A program made the translations under genes and the position numbers. From Toxoplasma gondii ME49 (Eukaryota; Apicomplexa; Conoidasida; Eucoccidiorida; Sarcocystidae): a stretch of 64,000 bases of DNA. The DNA lies in contig NC_031480.1 of the NCBI RefSeq assembly GCF_000006565.2, positions 2,763,529 through 2,827,528 on the forward strand, in the 5' to 3' direction. This document shows, one piece after another, positions 1 through 12,436 of the stretch (positions within the stretch are counted from its first letter, which is position 1; every line of letters begins with the position of its first letter). The notes under the pieces were generated by a model. It ran no database searches and had not been told where the DNA came from. It saw only the letters and a program-made list of their open reading frames with translations.

Positions 1-605
1 ACACCAGATGCGCAGTGAAACCTCCATCCGCCGCTGTGGAGCTCAGAACAGCGGAAGGGAGAAACTCGCGGCTTGAGGCATGGCGCCCAAAGCGACGCAA
101 GCGCAGCTGTTCGCACGCGCAGACAAATCTGTTACGTGAAGAGGGAACAACTCGAGTGCAGGTTGCCTTAGAGCTTCTCCATGCAGAGATGTCATCACGC
201 GCGGCTGTGTCGACTTGAATGAGCACTACGAAAGACATTTGAAGCCCAGAAGAAAGCGCTGCTTCAACGAACCAGGACTCATCCGTCCGGAGCAAAGCGC
301 ACGACACGGCGAGGACATAGGTCAGAGCATCGAGACACACAGGGCAGCTGCATATATCGAAGAAACTCGCCCTCGAGGTTTCTCCCAAACTACGGGACGA
401 TCAGAGGTGTACACGCCCACGTGGCGAACCATGTGGATTCTTGTTACCAGGCGTATAGTGAGAGCGAGAGGAAACTACTGCTCAGGTGTCAGTTTTTTGC
501 CAGCACCGTCGCGTCCTGTATCACTGAACTCAGCCAATGAGTATTTGATTTGTCTTTCTGTCGCAGCGCATGCGTGCGAGGGAAAAAGTGAGAAACACGA
601 CGCAC
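1..605. other. Probable intron of the Sec14-like gene
   Basis: The donor at 605-604 (minus strand) opens an intron that seems to fill the rest of the left edge. I searched the minus-strand frames for the C-terminal part of the CRAL-TRIO fold and saw nothing. Open frames on the plus strand here have no coding character. Confidence 0.5.
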
Positions 606-2067
606 CGAAAAGTACCAGGGAGTGTCGATGACGAAGGCCGCCGCGAGGCGCTCAGGGTAGAAGTTCTGGAAGATGTCGACGAATCGAAGAGCGACGGCGA
701 GGGGAGGTTGGTTGGCATTGGTGTAACCATTGTAGTCGACAATGAAAGTGATTCCACTGACGCCTTCCTGTCTCTTCATGGACTGCACAGCGCGCTCCAG
801 CATGTACACCAGGAGTTTAATCGAGCTGTCTGCGTCGGCATTGGGTTGATTCTTTCCCGGTCTGCCGACATAGCACAGGACGAAAAGATGCTGCGTGCGT
901 CCAACGAAGGCTCTGCGGCTCCACTTATTGCAAATACACTGCAGAAACTGAGATTCCTAAGACCTTCAAGCCCCCTTTATGGCTGCTTTTTCTCAAACGT
1001 GGAACTTTTTTTGGGTCCAAGGAAAGGCATGCCTCCGAGAAAGCAAGAGCAGAAGAAGTCGGAGCTCCAGGTGTGGCCCGAGTCTCCCGATGCCTTCTCA
1101 GAGACACAGGGAAGGGGAGTCGGCGAAGTCGAGCGGAAAAAGAGACAGCACTTTTAGCGAGGAAACCCGTCGGTTGTCTCCAACTCGAGGAACTTAAACG
1201 ATAGAGAAAGAAACGTCCCCAGACGACCTTCACTCAGTTCAGAGAGTGAAGGGACACTGACGCGAAGCGTTCCCTCTGTGTGAGACATCTTGTCTGCGCA
1301 CCTCATGTAGAGAATGGGGTGTCCGCTTTTGTCGTAGCCTCTGCGGTACATGATGCCCTCTTGGTTCGCCTGCATCACCTCCTTCGGCTTTACGCGCTCC
1401 GGCTTCGCCTCGCGTCGGAACTTGACGGTTTCCATCAACAGTGCGAAAGCCTTGGGCACATTCCACTCGCGGGCCCGAAGAAACCTGCGCGAAGCCCCCG
1501 GCAAAATCAGGTAAAACTCAACAGACACCGCAAAACACGGACTGGAGACCAGAGACCAAGAAACAAGAGACACACGAGCCACATGGCATTTGCAGAGAGA
1601 GAGACAAATATGTGGGCACCAGCGTTTGAAAACCTAGATATACACGTGGGCTTCGATACGTACAAATATGGATGTGTACTGGAATGCCCGCATCTGTCCT
1701 CACCTATGGAGAACTCTGTGGAGCTTCCTAGCTACGTCTAGGACACTGGCGTGGCCTACCTCTCGAGGTTGGAGTCGTCCATGATCCAGTTTACTTCGAA
1801 GCCTGTTAGCGGAGAAGCGAGATAGAGCTTCTGAGCTTCCTGGCCCTTCGACGCGTCGGCGCTGTTTGTCTTGCCAGAAGTTTCTTTCTTCTGGCGGTGT
1901 AACAGAAGCGCCTCCTGCTGCAGACGCACTCTGCGTTTCATCAGTATGATCTTGTGACGACGAGGAACGGGCAAAGCGGGGTCGCGGAAAGGAAAAATGC
2001 ACAAGACCGGTGGCGGACCCACCACTGGGTCGCTCACAGCAGCGTCGGACGGCGCTGACGAAGCCAT
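606..2067 (-). CDS. Sec14-like CRAL-TRIO domain protein (3' part off the left edge)
   Basis: Minus-strand gene with three visible exons: 2067-1760, 1484-1302 and 861-606. Phases agree at both junctions (AG|G, then AG|A), giving 249 residues before the next donor at 605-604. Residues 1-90 are a variable N-terminus. Exon 2 carries the CRAL-TRIO N-terminal helices (LERFLRAREWNVPKAFALL). Exons 2-3 enter the lipid-binding fold (GHPILYMRPGKNQ, then GITFIVDYNGYTNAN and NFYPERLAAAFVIDTPWYFS), which matches the central strands of yeast Sec14 and related phosphatidylinositol transfer proteins. Family knowledge suggests lipid exchange or lipid sensing at membranes; the ligand cannot be read from sequence. 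The expected next segment of the fold is not found in bases 1-605, so the following exon lies beyond the window. The start ATG at 2067 opens the exon and has no usable in-frame ATG upstream. Confidence 0.88.
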
Positions 2068-5000
2068 CTCGTAAACTGTCGAGTGAGTTCAGAGGGCGTG
2101 GAGTGAGAAAGGAAAGAAACAGGGAAAAGAAAAAGGAGGCGTCAGGGAAAAAAGAGACGGAAGACAAGTGACAGGAAAACACCGCTTCTCTGTGGCGGTA
2201 GAGAAGGGTGTAAGTGTCGCCGTGGAAAAGGAGCAGCAGCAGACAAAAATGACTGCAAGCAGGCGCCGGTGGATCTCCCGCTGATGCGCAGAGAGCAGGA
2301 AGAGGAGAGAAGGGCAGAGATGCGAGGGAAGGAATAACGAAAAAGTGGAAGAAAAAACCTCGGCCGACGCGTTTCGCACCGAAGAAAAAAGCGGGAACGG
2401 AAAACGTGGCGTTTTCCAGTGCCGCGGACAGGCTGTGGACGGTGGAGAACAAAAATCTCGAGTGTACAGACACACCGCCGCGGTGTCGACTGTCTCGTCC
2501 ACTTGGGTTAGAGGAAGATGAGAGGGAAGGGAAGCGTACTTTAACGGAATCCGCAAACGAATCCAAGAAGCGAACCGGGCCAAAACAAAAGGAGAGGCGC
2601 CACAGTTCCGTAACAGAGGAGGCAAAACGGCTGCTAGAAACAGAGACACGTTATGAAGAAGCGAAGGCAGGAGCGAGGAAAAATGTGTAAAAAGGGGAGG
2701 GCAACCCAGACTAACACCGGGTCAAAAGTTTGATGGCGCTGCGGAGAGGGTTATAGAGATATCGAGAAGAAAAGAACTCAGCAGACAGCAATGGGTCGAC
2801 CGCGCAAGTTCTCGACAGGAAAAAACGGTGGCGAAGAAAGGCACAAAGCAGCGAGAGTCTGATATCCGCGTGTTCGTCTGCTTTTCTTTGAACGAAACTT
2901 TCCGGAACGCGGCGGCAAAAATGTGAGACCCCCAGACAGCGTGGCACGAAGTCCTACAAGACCTTCCAGGGTCGCGCAGCTGCTTCCTCCAAAGCAACGC
3001 AGAGCGCGGTCCAGCCTACGGACTCTGAACTTTCTTTCTTGCTGCCTGAGTGTACGCCGCCTCTTCAAACGGAAAAAGCAAAAGCCGAAGGGAAGAATAA
3101 TACCAAGCGCAGATGTCGCGTGGGCGGGACAGCGAGAAAGGCAACCACCAGATAATGGAGGGTGGAAACGCGTCGGAGGCAAGCGGATCGACCAAGTGCG
3201 ACATGGAAACGGAAAAACACACTCTCAGTTTCGGTAAGAAACACAAAAGAAAGAGAGCGAGAACTAGGTTGTTGTCTGCACATCGGCTTCCCCCCTAGAA
3301 AACCACCAGACAGGGCGCTGCCGCGCGCACCGCTACCACAGAGAGCGCCCTTAATTGCGTTTTGCGCTGTGACACGCGGGGATCAGTTCGCGGCAATTCG
3401 GCTTTTGCGGGTTTTGCCCCCCCCCCCTTGTGACAAACGGCTTTTTCTTCCAGACCAAATGAAGCGTTTTAAGCCCCAATGTGCTCTCCTCTAGCGTTTT
3501 CTGTCTCCCTTCTTCAAATGCTCGGTCGATTTCCACCTGTGTTGATAGAAACACAACCCGCCTAGCTGCAGGTTCTCAGAGGAACGGCGGCGGGACGTGC
3601 GACAGCGGGTGATCACGCCGTGAGTGGAACGCGCTCTTCCACGTCTCCTTTCCTCGCCGCGTTCCCCTTGCCGGTTTTCTTTCGGTGTTTTCAAACTCGG
3701 GCGCACAGCAAGAGGCTTCTTTCCGAGAGAACTCTAGGAAAACGACGCGTTTATCGGTGCGAGGGAAACAAGTAGTGCGCGCTCTGACGAGGTAACGAGA
3801 CACCCAAGTTACACCAGGAAAGCAGTCGGCCACCTTCGAGGAAGGCGGCTGCGCTTATCAACCATGAAGAATAACTCGGGCACCGGTTTTTCTCCCAGAA
3901 AACTAAATTTCCGCCCGGCTGTTCTGTTGGGCACACTTCCTGGGGCGATCTTTCGGAAGTGAATTGCGCTCGCGTGGTTCCCTTCTGTGCTTGTTCGCGT
4001 GCTGGTCAAAACGACGTGCGGGTCAATCGCTGGCTCGGCCAGAGTGACTTTTGCTAGGAAACAAGCGGTATGCTGCGGCGTGTCTGTGCAAGTGTTTAGA
4101 AAGTTTCTTTGACGCGTGTTCATCAACATTTCGGATTTCCGTTTCCGGCTCCCCACCTTTAAAAAGCCGCGCCACGGCTGCGAAACCCACACCCTCGTCT
4201 ACGTCGCTGCAGTCAGTCGAGTTCGAGACGCTCTGGACAGTGTGTGTGTGAAGAATCTGACTGCACTGTTCCTTCTGTGAGCTGAAAGGTCTTTCGTTAC
4301 TAGTGCTTCCGTGTCAAAGAAGCCCAATTTTCTCTCGAAGAGGCGCGAGAGGGAGCAGTACGGCTGAAGAAGGAGAAACCCGAGAGTAGTGTTGCGCTAT
4401 CTATCTGCAGCTGCCACGCAGAGTTCGCGAGGCACAGCGACCACTCTCCGTCCGTTCCATGTTTGTGCCTTTTAAGGAGTTCAAGAAAACGCGTTTTGGT
4501 TTCGAGCCTTTCCAGAAAACTCGGAAAGTACGAATTCATGCTCACGAGGGACAGGCACGATTCGGAACGGGGAACCGAGCCGCCTGCCACCGCTGTTTTT
4601 GCATCTTGTGGAACATGCGCGCTGAGCATCAGAAGTAGCAGGTGGCTGGCGACTGATTTGCGATGCGCTGTGTTTTCCGCGCGGGTTCTGTTCGTTTTTC
4701 GCGGAGCAAGAACTCTTTCTTCTCCTTCTTTGTGTCTGCCTCATCGGGAGGGAAGAGAAACGCTTCCGCGGCGGGTATCTTTCTCCTACTCCGAAGGCAC
4801 CTCCCCGCTCCGTAGGTTCCGCTGCGCGCACAGCGCGCTCTGCGGTGAGAGCCCGGCTTCCTTTTTCCGTTTCTGTGTTTTTCTTGCTTTACTTTCTTCC
4901 TTCTTATTTCATGTCTTTTGTTCTTTCGGCGGGTAAACTTGCTTTTGTCGGCCGAGGTCTTTTTCCCGTCGTTTTGTGTTCTGGCTCGGCTCGTCTACGG

Positions 5001-6059
5001 AAGTCAGCGTCAGCAGCGGAAACTCGAACTCCTCACCTGTTTCCCATTTTCTTAGCGGGTTTCCTGCGGTGCCTTTTTCTAGACGAAAGACACTCGCTTT
5101 TCTCGAGTTGAAATTCTCGAGCTTTCCCGGCAAATCCTGGTCTGCCTCGTGTTTCAGATCCGCAGCCGGCCTTGGAAACCCGTGTGCCTGGACACAGAGG
5201 AGTCCCGGGCAGTGGAGTGCGAATGCGTGTTTGTGTATCCTCACTTGCTAGTTGATATTCTTTTGACATTTTTGAAGGGCAGCGTCACAGCCGCGGTGCG
5301 TCTGGAGGTTTTACTGTCGAGTAAAGGGGCCACGTTTTCCTGAAAGGTCCTCCACCACAAGTTCTTGGGGCGGTGATGCGCAAGAGCGCGACAACGTCTG
5401 CAAGTATCTTCCGACAGCGTCACGGTAAACTTTCTGTTTTTGTCTATCAGGTCGCGGCCGTTTTGCCGGTCGCTCTTTGTTTCCATGCGAAAGCGCCGAA
5501 ACCTCCGTTTCTTGCACACACAACTCCGCAGTGTGTTCCTCGCAGACACTCTTGGCGTCTTGACTTTTTTCTCCTGCCTTTTCTGGGCGGGTTTTCCATC
5601 TTTCCTTTTCTCTTTCTGATAGAGGCGCCGGCCACTCGGATTCTCTTCGTCGTTTCTCTCGTCCCGACGCAAGCCGGCGTGACAAAGGGCGCGGGTGCGT
5701 TCCTCTTCTCAAAGCGTATCATGCCAGTTTTCCGGAAGGAGAGTGTTGTAGGCCCTCCTGCATCTGTAGGGCCTTCTGCTTGCTACGCTAAACCCCGGGT
5801 GTCTTCGGGCGCAGTTCCGTCAGCTTTTTCAGCTTCCGGCTCCTCGCCTCCCTGCACTTCCTCCACGTCGGCTTTCTCGGCTTCTTCGCTGCGTGGCACA
5901 GATCGAGAGAGAGGCGTTTCTGGGGAATTCGAGAACGCACAGCCGGTATTCAAGGTCAAGCGAGCTTGGTGTTGCTGCTCGCCGGCGTCGGTCAAACACA
6001 CTCGACGCGAAGAACAACCTCGCAGGCCAGAGCAAGAGAGAGAAACAACTGCGACAAAC
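2068..6059. promoter_or_regulatory. Divergent intergenic region between the Sec14-like and J-protein genes
   Basis: About 4 kb lies between two divergent start codons and must hold both promoters and 5' UTRs. It is rich in short pyrimidine and purine tracts and contains an 11-base C run at 3417-3427. No frame joins into a convincing exon chain. No TATA box is expected or seen, as is usual in Toxoplasma. Exact transcription starts cannot be placed. Confidence 0.45.
3417..3427. repeat. Homopolymer run of 11 C
   Basis: Eleven consecutive C bases in the divergent intergenic region. Likely length-polymorphic. Confidence 0.9.
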
Positions 6060-8959
6060 ATGTCCGACGATACAGCTAAGCGAGAAGATGCAGGGAACGC
6101 AGAGTCCAGACGCGGCTCGCGCTCCTTCGAGCGCCTCTTCACCAAAGGCACCGGCCCACCGGCGAGACCGGCCTCCAGTGACATGATATGTAGGACATAA
6201 AACGTTTTTTTCCGGGTCTCATTTTCGTCTCTTCTCCAGTGTTTCAGGTGCTCTCTTCTTCGGTGGCTCTCCTCTGTCGGTTTCTTGTTGTGCCTCATCC
6301 TCTCTCTCTCTTCCCGTGTCTGTACGGCTCCCTCGTTCCCTTTCGGTGTTTCGTGTTCGTCGAGTCTTTTCGTATCTTTCTTCTGTCTCAGCACCTGGTG
6401 TTTTGCGCCTCTTTGCTGTCTCCTCTTTGCGGATCTCCCCTCGTCTTTTCGCTCGGCTCTCTCTTCTCTTCTCTCATTCTCGTTCCTCCTCTCGGCTTTG
6501 TCTTCACGTGTCTTCCTCTCTCTCTACTCTTTTCCTCGTGTTTTTCCTTCGCCGCCACCGTTCTCATCCCGCCACGGTCTCTCTGCCTTTTTCTCTTCAG
6601 CGTGGGCGCTGGTGCCCGTGCGTCCGGGCGACGCGGCGGCTGGAGCGACGCCGGCGGACGCAGACAGCTTGCACAGTCCAGAGGGAACGATCATGGGAGG
6701 TCTGTTCTCGACGCGGAAGCCGAAAGACGCAGGCGCGGGCATTTCAAGTGCTCTCAAGTCTGTCGGGAAGGGTGTAGCCGCAGGCGCCGCTTCTCTCTTC
6801 GTTCTCCCCGCTGTCGGCGCCTCTCAACAGGGCGTTGGAGGCTTTTTCAAAGGCGTCGGCGCCGGAGTCGTCGCTGCTGTCGCCCTGCCCGTCACGGGTG
6901 TCTGCGTCGCAGGCTACCAAGTCGCCCGCGGCTTCGTCAACACCCCAGAGGCGATTCACGAACGCAGTCAAGGAAAGAAATGGGACAAGAAAGCCAGGGT
7001 ATGACGCTCAGGAATCTTGGCGAATGCCCCCCGAGTTGCGAGACGTATTGTTGTCTGTGCTCGCATCTTCTCTGGACTTCTGATGTCGTGCCCATCAAGC
7101 GAAAACGAAAGGGCTGTGAAGAACGAAGAGACACGGACGGACGCCGGTATACAGTCGCTTCCTCACGAACACTTACATGGGGGGGAGGTGGGATGGGGGG
7201 ATGGGGGGTGGGGGAGAGGCACATGTGACCATCGATATGCATTTTTAGTATTTATAAATATATATATATATATATATATATGTATACTTGTATATATGTA
7301 TATACTTATACATATGATTATATATGGTAATATAATTTAGGGTTTAGGATTAAATATATATATATATATATATATGTATAAGTACATATATATACGTATA
7401 TGTTTATAAGTGTAAGTGCGTGTATTTCAGCATCTGTTTAAAGGCCGCGTAGGTTTTTTATTCGGTTTCTCGGAGTCGTGTGAAACGTGGAGGCTGCAAG
7501 GTTTATCAGGATTTGAGTTCGTGAGAGAGTGCTCTTGTGTATGGCCACGATATCCCGTGACAGTCGATCCTTCGCTTCGTCAGTTTTTTTCTTTCTCCTT
7601 CTGTCTCCTTTTGTCTCCTCCTTTCATGCCCCCACGCACGCGTTTTCGTACAGCTGCGCGGAAGGGTCTTCTGTGTCCTCTCTGGCTCTCTGTAGGAGTG
7701 GAAGGAGAACTGGTACTCGTTGAAGGAAGAAGCTGAAGAAGTTGTTGGGAAGGAAAATCCCTTCAAAGCTGCGACAGCGGCTGCGGCAGCTCCTAAGACT
7801 TCAGAGGTCCCCGGGGAGAAGAGAGAAGTGGTGGATCGAGAGCTGTACGACGTTCTGGAGATTTCCACGGACGCCACGCAAGACGAAATTCGGCGACAGT
7901 ATTACAGACTTGCCCGCAAGTACCACCCAGACAAGAATCGCGAGGATCCGGAGGCGAAAGTAAAGTTCCAGAAGGTCGGCGAGGCCTACCAAGTGCTCGG
8001 AGACGAAGAACGCAGAGCGCAGTACGACAAATTTGGATCCGCGGCCGCACAAGACATGCCTCTTATCGACAGCAGCCTGTTCTTCATGATGCTTTTCGGA
8101 TCCGAAGAACTTGAACCCTACATTGGAAAACTCAAAATGGCGATGTTCGTCGAAATGGTCGACAAAGATGCAAAGGTAAGCGAACCAGCTGTGCAAGCCT
8201 GTGAAGCGCATGCGTCTGTCCTTCGCAGCGACATCTGCACACAGAGAGATTTGTAAAACCGTCTGCGTGTACGTCGATATATGCATGTGTGTATTCGTGT
8301 GTCTGCGGCTCTCCTCGGGCGTCTGACTGTGATGCTGTAGATATTTGCACAGACGCGTGGATTTCTGAAAAACGTTCTTCCTGTTGGTACGGCTTTTCCA
8401 GCATTTCTGCTTTCGATGCGAACTCGGCGAGGCCGCGGCGTGATTCCTCGCGGCTGGGGGTCGCCTCTGGATTTCTCTTGTCTTTTTGTCTTCCGAATTC
8501 TCCCCGTGCTTCTTGCCTCTCCGTCTCCACTGGATTCTGCCTGGAGAGGCACTGCTGCAGACACGCAACGGCGCGTGCCTTGGTTTCTGCATGCCCCCTG
8601 CGGGTGGACATACACCGTGGAGAGAGATGGCTGTGCGTGTCTGGGTGTGCAGCAGGCGGAGAACGTGAGCGAAGAGATGTTCGCATTTGAGCAGCGGAAA
8701 CGGGAAGTTCAGCTGGCACTTTCTCTGTGCGACAGAATCGAACCATTTGTCGAGGCCATTGCGAAAAACGAAAACGCAGAGGGCGCAGCCATGAGCAACG
8801 ATGTTGCTGAATGGAAATCGAAAATGCGCTTGGAAGCCGAAAAACTCTGTCGGGTACGCCCTCACACTCTGTCTAAAAATCAATGCCCCTCTCTCCACTC
8901 AACTTTTCTTCCGAGGAATACACTCCAAATTCACATACAAATGTACAACTATCTATCTG

Positions 8960-8992
<33 letters not shown>

Positions 8993-9518
8993 GGTTCTTT
9001 GTATAGCTCGTGATGCCCGTTTCCCTGTGTACATTCATATATATGTGCTTGCATGCATTTGACTGGAATATGTGTGTGCATTGTTGCTGTTACTTCCATC
9101 CACATCTATGCCTATGTATGTGTACTCGTATGAGTAGTGGCATCTTATGTGTGCATTTAGAAATTGTGAAGTTGAGTACTTTCTTTCCTTTTGAGAAGTC
9201 TCTCCGTGGGTGTCGACATTGGGATTCTCTGTTCGCGACGCCTGAGATGCTGCGTGAGATATCCAGGATCCGAGACTGCCGGGAGTCTCTGCTTCTTCTC
9301 CTACACGCGCTTCAGTTGTTCCTCGCATGGGTTCGCCCTTCTCCAACGCTGTAGAACTCTTTTCTTTGCACAAATGACAGAAAAGCGATTCTAAAGATGC
9401 GACTGTGCAGTCAAGTTTCTGTGGACCACCGCTGGTAGAGCACCCCGACTCCAACCCCTGAACTAGGTCTCAACAGACGCACACAAAATACTCAATGCAA
9501 AAAAATACACGCATGCAG

Positions 9519-9556
<38 letters not shown>

Positions 9557-9595
9557 ATATCTCAGCACACACACACATACGAACACGCATCCTTA

Positions 9596-9628
<33 letters not shown>

Positions 9629-12148
9629 GTATATGTATATATATATATATGTATATATGATCTCGTAAAGGCAAAAGCGCCTTTCTCTTTTTTCTCTGTC
9701 TCTCTATGTGTGTAGAAATGTTCTGTTGGAGACGCATGTTGATTTCAGAGTGCGTTTCTCCACCTTCTGTCTGGGTCGATTGTGTCGAGGAACGCGGGCA
9801 GTGTGGAGGAGGTGAGCTCCTCTTGACTTGGAAGAGGCGCAAGAGGAAAACGGGAACTTCTTGCGAGGGAGAACAATCCGACTTTTCTGTTCCTCACGTG
9901 GTGCATGCTGTGTCTGGTCTCCCAGTCTTCGTTCGGAGACGCGATCGTCGAGGCGATTGGATGGACTTACGAGAACAGTGCAACGCAGTTTCTGGGGAAG
10001 GTTGACACCTTCCTGGGCCTTGGCGGAAGATACGCAAAGATTCAGGCGCACAGTCGGAGCGTAGGAAACAGCTGGCGGACGGCGAACGCAGCGGTGCGCG
10101 CTGCGTTGGCTGCTCGGCAAATGCAGCAGAAAGCAGTGAAGAAACAACGGTCCAAAGAGAAGGCGAAAAAGAAGAAGATGCGGGAGGCAGCCCAAGCCGC
10201 GAGCAAAAAGGGAGAAGACCCCACCGCAGCGGCCGCCGACGCGGCTCAGGACGAAGAAGAAGCGACAGACGACGCGCCTTCTGCAGAAGATGTAAGACCA
10301 ACGTTGGCCGCGGCAAGACCTTTCCACTTTCCACTCTTCCTCGCATGCGCCGTTTCCTTCTCCTTCTTCTCAAGAGTCGGCGTGCATGTGACGGGGTGTA
10401 CATCCACCGCAGCGCCGCGGGACTCGTGTGCAGGATTCTTCGGAGTCCTGTCCGAGGGCTGCAGGCTTTTCGAGTCCATTTCCGTTTTTCTTCAGCTTTT
10501 TCGCGGCGCAGGGCGTTTTCGTCGCAGTGTCTGGCGCTCTGTATATACACACGTCAAACGCATGCAGAGACGAGGGATCAGGTGAAGTCCAGGCCAACAC
10601 GTGCAACGAACTGTGTGCCCATCTGTTTGCATATGGACAAGGCCATTTTTTCATGTCTGTTAGATGTTATGTCAGTTCGGCATTCAAGGCTCATGGTGGT
10701 CTGTGATTCGCAGGTAAAGCAATTCGAAGAGACGCTCCCTCTCATCCTGGAGACTATGCTGCAGATTTGTTTGATGGACATCGAGACGACTGTCAGGGCT
10801 GCCGCAAAAAAGGTAAACGAATGTCGGTTTTGCCGACTGGACCGAGCTGGTCCACGCACGCGCTGAACTGCGTCTTTCTCTCTCGACTTCCCGTTTGTCT
10901 CCACGTTGCGAGAAAAAACCGAATCTCATGTTTCAAAGACTAAAGAAAGACACCAGCGTCCTCTGTATCTATATAAATGCATGCACGTATGTGTGTCTGT
11001 GTGTATGGAGGGAGATGGATACAGGTACGTGTATGATTCGGTAGGTATGAGCAGAGAGGCATTTGAATACAGGTATAGGCCGGTAAACAGCTGTAGTCAA
11101 GTATAGAGGGATATATCTGTGTGTATGCAGATCTATCTGTTTGCATGCGAAGGACTGTCTGCAGAGAAGCGCTGACTTTGTGCGTGTTTTTGTCGAGCTT
11201 CCTGCGAGCCCACCTGAGGCGCCTTCATGTGGAGACATCAGACTGTTTTTGGAAGGCGAGAGAAGTCTGTAGATGGAAGATGTTCTGCTTTTCCGGACCC
11301 TCGACATCTGGTGTGTGTGTTTTCTAGACGTTCAAAGACATGGGAGTTGATCTGGACTGTCGCAGACGCCGGGCCGAAGCCCTCGTAGAGTTAGGAAGAA
11401 TTTTTCAGCAGGCTGCCGCGGACCACAAGAAGGAGCACAAAGACGAGAAAGTAGATGCTCTTCGAACGATGGAAGACGCGTTTATCAAGTGAGTGTTTTT
11501 CCGTAGCGTTGCTCTGATCTCTTTACCAGATTCAGACTTCTAAGGATGTTCTGTGTCGCGTGCTCCCTTTTTCCGGGGACCGAGAGATATGAATACAGAC
11601 AGATACAAGAGACAGATCTTCAAGGATACAGATACGTTCAAGGATCCATGTGTGGCTGTATAGGTCTGTATAACCGTACATCGATCTGTGTCAAAATCCA
11701 ATAAAAACACCGACTTGTGCTTCGAGGCACTAAGCGGCGCTGCACGAACCTATGAAAGACACCGGAAAGAAGAAGAGTTTCAGGTGCAGTTCGTGTTTGC
11801 AGCTGCAGGTTGGAAAACCTGTCCAACGAACTGGAAAACGCTTTCTAAAGACCGTTGGCCTCCGATGTCCTTGGTCTGTCTGTGGGTTTTTTCTCAAGTG
11901 CATGCACGGTGTACAGCCCCCAGATCCTTGTCTCGACGTTTTTTCTCTGTGTCCTTTTTTGCGTGGCGTCTGTCGGTTCTGTATCTTTTGCCTTTCTCTC
12001 TCGATCGTTTCGCCTTCTTTCTCGTGTGTTCAGAGCAGCCCAGAAGGCAGACGAAGAACGCGTAAGAAAGGAGGGAGCATGCCCTAACACTGGACAAGCT
12101 CACGGTCCCGCCGCAGGCACGGAGAGCGGCGCGGAGGCCTGCTTCTAG
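6060..12148 (+). CDS. J-domain (DnaJ) co-chaperone with glycine-rich N-terminal region and DnaJ-X C-terminus
   Basis: Eight exons: 6060-6189, 6601-6998, 7696-8175, 8653-8853, 9926-10291, 10714-10812, 11328-11488 and 12034-12148 (TAG stop). All junction phases agree; the product is 649 residues. Residues about 80-150 form a Gly/Ala-rich zipper-like segment (KGVAAGAASLFVLPAVG, then GFFKGVGAGVVAAVALPVTG) that could insert in or lie on a membrane. The J domain is at about 225-290, with the HPD motif at 253-255 that stimulates Hsp70 ATPase. The sequence after it (SLFFMMLFGSEELEPYIGKL, then SSFGDAIVEAIGWTYEN) matches the DnaJ-X region of Caj1/Djp1-type proteins. A Lys/Ala-rich helix fills about 430-490. 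The exon 4 acceptor could also be three bases later (8656). The start at 6060 is the longest reading. An internal ATG at 6693 gives MGGLFS, a possible N-myristoylation start, and would make exon 1 untranslated. The Hsp70 partner and location are not shown by the sequence. Confidence 0.93.
7250..7411. repeat. (TA)n microsatellite block in intron 2 of the J-protein gene
   Basis: Several perfect TA runs separated by short AT-rich spacers. A telomere-like TTTAGGGTTTAGG lies at 7336-7348 within the block. Confidence 0.9.
8959..8993. repeat. (TA)n microsatellite, intron 4 of the J-protein gene
   Basis: Perfect TA dinucleotide tract with one TG interruption. Confidence 0.9.
9520..9660. repeat. Compound (TA)n-(CT)n-(TA)n microsatellite, intron 4 of the J-protein gene
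   Basis: A 30-base TA tract, then CA-rich DNA, a CT tract at about 9598-9612, and a second TA block to 9658. Confidence 0.9.
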
Positions 12149-12339
12149 CGGTGACAGGTGACATGCAAGAGCGCAGGCCGACGAGCGGCTTTGACAGGCA
12201 AAGTCGAACCATACGCGCTTTCTTTGCATGCGGCGAAACAGACGGGGCTCGGCCTCAGTCGATGTGCAACAGATACACTCCCTGCGAGCGCAGCCAGAGT
12301 GACACACACACCCATGGACAAATCGATGCACTCCCACAC

Positions 12340-12436
12340 ATATATATGTACACTTTTAGACACATATACATATATATATATATGTATATATATATATATG
12401 TATGTATATATATATATATGTATATGCATATAATAT
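12340..12436. repeat. (TA)n microsatellite, 3' of the J-protein gene
   Basis: Interrupted TA tracts with TG and CA interruptions. Confidence 0.9.
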
